DNA of 64,000 nucleotides from assembly GCA_963676235.1 (NCBI GenBank), contig OY781044.1:186001-250000 (forward strand), read 5' to 3'. This stretch comes from JALNYB01 sp963676235 (GTDB lineage Archaea; Thermoplasmatota; Thermoplasmata; Methanomassiliicoccales; Methanomethylophilaceae). Shown here piece by piece: positions 61,834-64,000 of this stretch (positions are counted from its first letter, which is position 1; each line of letters begins with the position of its first letter). Made by a program: the position numbers and the translations under genes. A model generated the notes under the pieces. That model saw only the letters and a list, made by a program, of their open reading frames with translations, was not told the DNA's origin and did no database searches.

Positions 61834-61850
61834 GTGGATATATAATCTAA
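61834..61850. promoter_or_regulatory. degenerate operator upstream of exporter 3
   Basis: GTGGATATATAATCTAA, eight of ten arm bases, 32 bp before the ATG at 61883. It is the weakest member of the set and could be chance in AT-rich DNA. Confidence 0.4.
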
Positions 61851-61882
61851 AATATTATCTAAGAGATATATAATCAGTAAAC

Positions 61883-62863
61883 ATGGATAATTCCGATTAT
61901 GCGATTGTTGTGGAAGACCTTACCCGTACATTCAGTTCACATCATAACGGAAATACAATAAAGGTAGCTGTCGACAAAATATCATTCAATGTAAAAAGAG
62001 GAGAGATATATGGTATTTTAGGGCCCAATGGTGCCGGAAAGACCACCACGATCAAAATGCTCTCGACCCTTCTTATCCCTACATCAGGAAAGGCCACGAT
62101 CCTCGGATTAGACGTAACCGATGAGAAGAACGTCCGTACTCTTCGTAACAGGATCAATGTCGTATCCGGCGGAGAAAGAGGACTTTACTACAGATTATCG
62201 GGCAGACAGAATCTTGAATTCTTCGCAGACCTCTATAATATACCGAAAAAGAAACAGAAGAAACTCATCGACGATCTTTTGGAACTGGTAGAGCTCACCG
62301 ATGCAGCCGACATCAAAACAGAGAATTATTCAAGAGGAATGAAACAGAGGATCCATATTGCCCATGCATTGATTAACGATCCTGAGATACTCTATCTGGA
62401 CGAACCCACGATCGGATTGGATCCCGAGATATCCAAAGAGATCAGATCACTCATAAGAAAATTATCAGACGGCGGAAAGACGATCATACTTACGACCCAT
62501 TATATGTTCGAAGCTGAAGAACTATGCAATCATATGATCATAATGTCTAGTGGTAAGATCGTCGGAAAAGGAAACGTCACTGATATCAAAAATTCAATAT
62601 CTAACTCGTCTTCTATCCGGGTGGTTACAGAGCGTGAGCCTGTTTTTGCAATCGAATCCATGAGAACGCAGATGAATGTTGATTCGAAGGTGACAAAACT
62701 TCTAAACGGAAGATTCGTGACCAAATTCACAATCCCTATCGAATATAACGATCTCTCTGTGTATGAGAACATCTTCCGCCATTACACCATCAAAAATATC
62801 GGTATAGAAGAGATAACACTCGAAGACGCGTACCTTGCACTTGTCGGAGATGGCGAAGAATGA
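61883..62863 (+). CDS. ABC-2 exporter ATPase 3
   Basis: 326 residues with Walker A LGPNGAGKTT, signature NYSRGMKQR (Arg in place of the second Gly), Walker B ILYLDEP and TTHYMFEAE, with a C-terminal accessory domain. It belongs to the multidrug/lipid export class and is not a close copy of the other two exporter ATPases. It overlaps the next gene by 4 nt. Confidence 0.86.
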   Translation: MDNSDYAIVVEDLTRTFSSHHNGNTIKVAVDKISFNVKRGEIYGILGPNGAGKTTTIKMLSTLLIPTSGKATILGLDVTDEKNVRTLRNRINVVSGGERGLYYRLSGRQNLEFFADLYNIPKKKQKKLIDDLLELVELTDAADIKTENYSRGMKQRIHIAHALINDPEILYLDEPTIGLDPEISKEIRSLIRKLSDGGKTIILTTHYMFEAEELCNHMIIMSSGKIVGKGNVTDIKNSISNSSSIRVVTEREPVFAIESMRTQMNVDSKVTKLLNGRFVTKFTIPIEYNDLSVYENIFRHYTIKNIGIEEITLEDAYLALVGDGEE

Positions 62864-63645
62864 GTTTCCAGGCGGTAAAAGCAGGATTCAGACAGCAGGC
62901 CATTCAATTCATAACCGACCCTCAGTGGATAATTCCAAGCCTCATATTGCCCTTCCTTTTCACAATGGTCATGCTCTTCATCTACAAGGATGTGACCGGG
63001 CCGATTGTGCTTCAGGCAGTATTAGGGGGAGGAGTGTTAGGTATGTGGGCCAACACATTGTTCGCCTCGAGTTTCACCATAGCTTATGACAGAGTGAACG
63101 GAACATTCGAACCTATGCTGTGCTCCCCTACGCGCATATTCGATATACTTTTGGGAAGATCTTTGTGGAACGCATTCATAGGATTGATGAACGCCATGCT
63201 TATTTTCATCGTCGCAGAACTGATCTTCGACACCGGACTCAGTCTCATGAACCCGATAGGATTCTTTTTTATGCTTGTCCTGACGCTGTTCTCGCTATCA
63301 TCTGTGGGGATGCTCATCTCAACATCGTTCGTATTCACAAGGATGGGTTCTTTCTTCTCATCCATCTTCGAATATCCCATCTATGTGCTCAGCGGCGCCC
63401 TTGTACCGATAACCATGCTTCCGACTTCCCTTCAATACATCTCTTACATCCTGCCTCCGGCATGGGGAATAGATGCTATGAAATACTCTGCGATAGAGGG
63501 CTATGAAAGTATGATGGGCGTTTCTGTCTACGTAGACATACTTGCCATTTTAATCCTATCGGCATTGTTCCTGACGGCCTCATTCCTTGTGATGTCGAAG
63601 GTCGAACGCAGGATCCTGTCTGACGGCAGCGCTACGAGGTACTGA
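62860..63645 (+). CDS. ABC-2 exporter permease 3a
   Basis: 261 residues with about six hydrophobic segments and ABC-2 blocks such as SFTIAYDRVNGTFEPMLCSP, IFEYPIYVLSGALVPI and LPPAWGIDAMKY. It is translated with the ATPase upstream and followed by a second permease gene 1 nt later, implying a heterodimeric channel. Substrate unknown. Confidence 0.84.
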   Translation: MSFQAVKAGFRQQAIQFITDPQWIIPSLILPFLFTMVMLFIYKDVTGPIVLQAVLGGGVLGMWANTLFASSFTIAYDRVNGTFEPMLCSPTRIFDILLGRSLWNAFIGLMNAMLIFIVAELIFDTGLSLMNPIGFFFMLVLTLFSLSSVGMLISTSFVFTRMGSFFSSIFEYPIYVLSGALVPITMLPTSLQYISYILPPAWGIDAMKYSAIEGYESMMGVSVYVDILAILILSALFLTASFLVMSKVERRILSDGSATRY

Positions 63646-63646
63646 T

Positions 63647-64000
63647 ATGTCTGAAACAACTACATTACAGGTACTGAAAGCAACTGCAAAGAACTCATTC
63701 ATCAATAAATTCACACTCACTCCGCCGATATATTGGCTGATACAGATACTCGTAGTATCTTTCTTCTCGATGTATTTCTTCGTTATTCTTGCAGATTACA
63801 TCGGAAACCCGGAAGTCACTGTCACTTACGTGGTCATAGGTAATGCTGTACAGAGCGTGGCTATCACCACATTGGCATCCGTATCGCAGGTACCGGGTAC
63901 AGAAAAACACACAGGAACCCTCGGTGGCCTGATACAAACTCCCACTCCTCTGTTCACCATATTCTTGGGAATGTCAACAGTCGGTATCTTCACTGGATTC
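63647..64000 (+). CDS. ABC-2 exporter permease 3b, cut by window edge
   Basis: 118 codons are visible from the ATG at 63647. The visible part has a soluble start (SETTTLQVLKATAKNSF), a membrane segment (IYWLIQILVVSFFSMYFFVI) and TEKHTGTLGGLIQTPTP, a block resembling the E-x-G-T-L-x2-L-x-x-T/SP region of ABC-2 permeases. It is partner to the permease directly upstream. Confidence 0.75.
   Translation, partial: MSETTTLQVLKATAKNSFINKFTLTPPIYWLIQILVVSFFSMYFFVILADYIGNPEVTVTYVVIGNAVQSVAITTLASVSQVPGTEKHTGTLGGLIQTPTPLFTIFLGMSTVGIFTGF

Overview
The window looks archaeal, most likely from a methanogen-like euryarchaeote. The late cobalamin genes are of archaeal type (CobY guanylyltransferase, a CbiZ-CobZ fusion, the archaeal CobT-like family). 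TATA boxes sit where archaeal promoters would have them, some start codons abut the promoter, and a phosphoglycerate-mutase-like enzyme of archaeal type is present. The giant BspA-LRR/InlB-repeat surface protein resembles those of host-associated Methanomassiliicoccales (Thermoplasmata). That placement is an inference: no methanogenesis gene or rRNA is present.

Layout. 1-8189 (minus): one open reading frame of more than 2,700 codons for a surface adhesin, running off the left edge, built from three kinds of tandem repeat. 8613-14770 (plus): a BtuFCD-type importer (system 1), then cbiF-cbiH-cbiL and a nitrilase-family gene. 14935-31723: an AT-rich island with three large CobN-type chelatase genes (1264-1267 aa), two isochorismatase-family genes, two CbiZ-like genes and an ABC-2 exporter. 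31799-33690 (minus): a visibly GC-richer block with a second, paralogous exporter and a cbiC remnant. 33810-41448 (minus): one operon encoding importer system 2 (BtuF-BtuC-BtuD), a third CbiZ-like protein, a NifH-NifD-like fusion and a NifK/NifD-like partner. 41705-44640 (minus): ChlI/ChlD-type AAA+ chelatase subunits. 44905-50204 (plus): MTA phosphorylase, then hypF, a phosphoglycerate-mutase-like gene and a CobT-like gene. 50333-55720 (minus): the cobalamin nucleotide-loop operon (CobD-type decarboxylase, CbiB, CbiZ-CobZ, CobS, CobY, unknown protein). 55793-61720 (minus): importer system 3, with a 952-aa permease carrying an extracytoplasmic repeat domain and two partners with DUF4430/transcobalamin-like segments. 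61883-64000 (plus): a third ABC-2 exporter, cut by the right edge.

How it fits together. Twelve copies of a 17-bp inverted repeat, TTGGA-N7-TCCAA (some imperfect), lie in front of most of these transport and tetrapyrrole operons, usually at or just before the expected transcription start. This points to one regulon. Its members include three large chelatase subunits, one pair of small chelatase subunits and a nitrogenase-like two-electron reductase. That is the same combination of enzyme classes as in bacteriochlorophyll synthesis (BchH/I/D plus BchL/N/B), here joined to corrinoid importers, CbiZ remodelling enzymes and exporters. My main hypothesis is an undescribed system that imports, reductively modifies, metallates or demetallates a corrinoid or another tetrapyrrole. 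Substrate and metal cannot be read from the sequence.
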